Position numbers and translations under genes: made by a program | Part shown: positions 63,801 to 64,000 of the stretch, piece by piece | How positions within the stretch are numbered: position 1 is the first letter of the stretch | Layout of the letters: each line of letters starts with the position of its first letter | The notes under the pieces: generated by a model | Database searches by the model: none | The model's input: the letters and a program-made list of their open reading frames with translations, nothing else | Told to the model about the DNA's origin: nothing | Assembly (NCBI RefSeq): GCF_900112105.1 | Contig: NZ_FOKV01000001.1 | Coordinates: 62,001 to 126,000 of the forward strand | Length of the DNA stretch: 64,000 nucleotides | DNA from: Zunongwangia mangrovi | Lineage (GTDB): Bacteria; Bacteroidota; Bacteroidia; Flavobacteriales; Flavobacteriaceae | Reading direction: 5' to 3'

Positions 63801-63999
63801 CTGGCCAGATATCTGTAGGACTTACGCTACCTGCCGCAGTAATCGAAAGCGGAATTTCTATTTGATAAAAGTTCTCTGTAAAATCTGTTCCTATTCTTAC
63901 AAAAGCAACCATTTCACCATCATCAGGATCGGCCTGCCCCTGGAAACCTTCAGCATGCAAGAACATTTCAAGATTTTTATACTGGCGCATATCGACTTG
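60883..63999 (-). CDS. sprA: SprA (Sov-like) T9SS outer-membrane translocon, C-terminal part
   Basis: At least 1038 residues are visible; the frame remains open through the window edge, so the N-terminal half is missing (the family is about 2300-2500 residues). Segments such as DVCGEVWFNELRLSDLDNEG, VPVNYSRGEEVITPKYDQEF and AGFTFGMQDEIRYEAARRGW, and the last barrel strand TTIRSGITLRYNFGN, match the SprA/Sov family as I know it. SprA is the 36-strand translocon pore of type IX secretion and is needed for gliding. It shares the run with gcvH, vanZ-like and tonB, an order seen in other Flavobacteriaceae. Confidence 0.9.
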   Translation of the reverse strand, partial: QVDMRQYKNLEMFLHAEGFQGQADPDDGEMVAFVRIGTDFTENFYQIEIPLSITAAGSVSPTDIWPELNRLNLPLELLQQVKTTVLGDPSYNTTRLNFFDENLEPRNPEDDYEPGRLRLGVKGNPSFGNIRLIMLGVKNGTPRAGLQDVCGEVWFNELRLSDLDNEGGWAGVLNIDTNLADFATFSATGRKSTVGFGTLDQGPNQRSREDAEQYDFVTNINMGQLLPEKWGIKVPVNYSRGEEVITPKYDQEFLDIELDTRLASITDPQERDRVKKQSQTYTKRESINLIGLRKERTGESKPQPYDVENFAFSGSYNQVDYRDFEIEESLDQNVRTGATYEFNFAPKKVEPFKNITALDSSQYFSLIKDFNLNLLPSNINASANYFRQYTEQQFRSLELSDNDIGIPTLYQRNFLFDWEYGINYNLTNALNFSFNASNNRIIRNYIDEDGNANDEIGVFDDYFNVGEPNYHYQSLQVNYELPLNKLPVFEFLKASYSYTGDFQWQRGSRIYQNLEGVPNIGNSVQNSNSHQLTANMDLQKLYNYVGLRKKENKRGTSIAERSMGVPTLQPSGEETQEKPVRKRSSASGNKALNTVVDIVTAVKRLQVNYRNTQGTFLPGYTRSIGFMGTLKPSAGFTFGMQDEIRYEAARRGWLTLYQNFNQQFTTNENEELSLQGSIDLLPDLTIDITGRKLYSETYSENFQVDPQSLQYQSLTPYTFGNFNISTILIKTAFNQSNEQSSETFDQFRANRIEVARKLAAERGLDPNNVDETGYPVGLGRTNQAVLLPAFLAAYSGTSVDNVKLGAFRDVPLPNWNIKYTGLMRLEFFKRNFRRISLSHGYQSNYTINQFQTNLDYNAENPFETNQAGDYKNPTLFSNIVLSELFTPLLQVDLETTNNIQFLGRLEKDRQLSLSFDNNILTEISGNQYTLGMGYRLKDMKIVTALGGRRRVLSSDLNFKADVSYRRNKTIVRYLDLSNNQVIAGQDIWSINFVTDYAITRNLTALFYYEHTFSEYAVSTAFPQTTIRSGITLRYNFGN

Positions 64000-64000
64000 A

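Overview
The window is about 64 kb of AT-rich chromosome from a Bacteroidota bacterium, most likely a marine member of the Flavobacteriaceae (Gramella/Zunongwangia-like; the genus is inferred from gene content, not tested). The evidence is type IX secretion and gliding genes (SprA, PorP/SprF, a type B T9SS adhesin, a RemB-like protein), the flavobacterial oxidase gene order, few Shine-Dalgarno sites, and promoter-like TTTG-N17..20-TAnnTTTG elements. Genes are densely packed and look vertically inherited. I see no phage, insertion sequence, CRISPR array or defence island.

Layout. 1-4550 (minus): coaX, a FadL-like porin, a TPR protein, lptC, a small membrane protein and the start of a CNNM/DUF21 protein. 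4656-4766: tRNA-Phe and a bidirectional terminator. 4808-8875: a 1355-residue repeat adhesin with a T9SS type B signal. 9074-13305: dinB and an alternative dnaE, preceded by paired operator-like repeats. 13441-18969: pyruvate dehydrogenase operon (homodimeric E1, E2, E3). 19211-22695: tig, clpP, clpX. 22783-26049: small holin-like protein, then fadL with a GDSL lipoprotein. 26173-27697: alpha/beta hydrolase and pdxJ. 27891-36079 (plus): CBS protein, nadK, DUF6089 protein, uppS, bamA, two Skp/OmpH chaperones, murI. 36076-37122: PorP/SprF. 37208-38137: Nfu-type Fe-S protein. 38209-40473: PiT phosphate carrier with a PhoU-like tail. 40702-43700: DUF255 thioredoxin-domain protein and MscS channel. 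43764-51682 (minus): ABC-type tripartite efflux operon ending in tsaB. 51789-56962: cytochrome oxidase assembly and subunits with cyoE. 57051-63999: RemB-like protein, tonB, vanZ-like gene, gcvH and the C-terminal part of sprA.

Functionally the window is dominated by envelope biogenesis and surface export (LptC, BamA, Skp, UppS, MurI, SprA, PorP, TonB, MacAB-like pump), plus central metabolism and respiration. The best unexplained signals are: (a) a structured intergenic repeat present in two diverged copies at 28602 and 43707, whose terminal hairpin keeps a GTTTA loop on a different stem and overlaps the tsaB stop codon; (b) tandem GGATTWAATCC-like repeats at the dinB-dnaE promoter; (c) a TonB C-terminal-like domain at the N-terminus of the RemB-like outer-membrane protein; and (d) a Sco-like protein without copper ligands and a small CxxC membrane protein in the oxidase cluster. 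None is a clearly new system by itself; the repeat family and the copper/thiol proteins most deserve follow-up.
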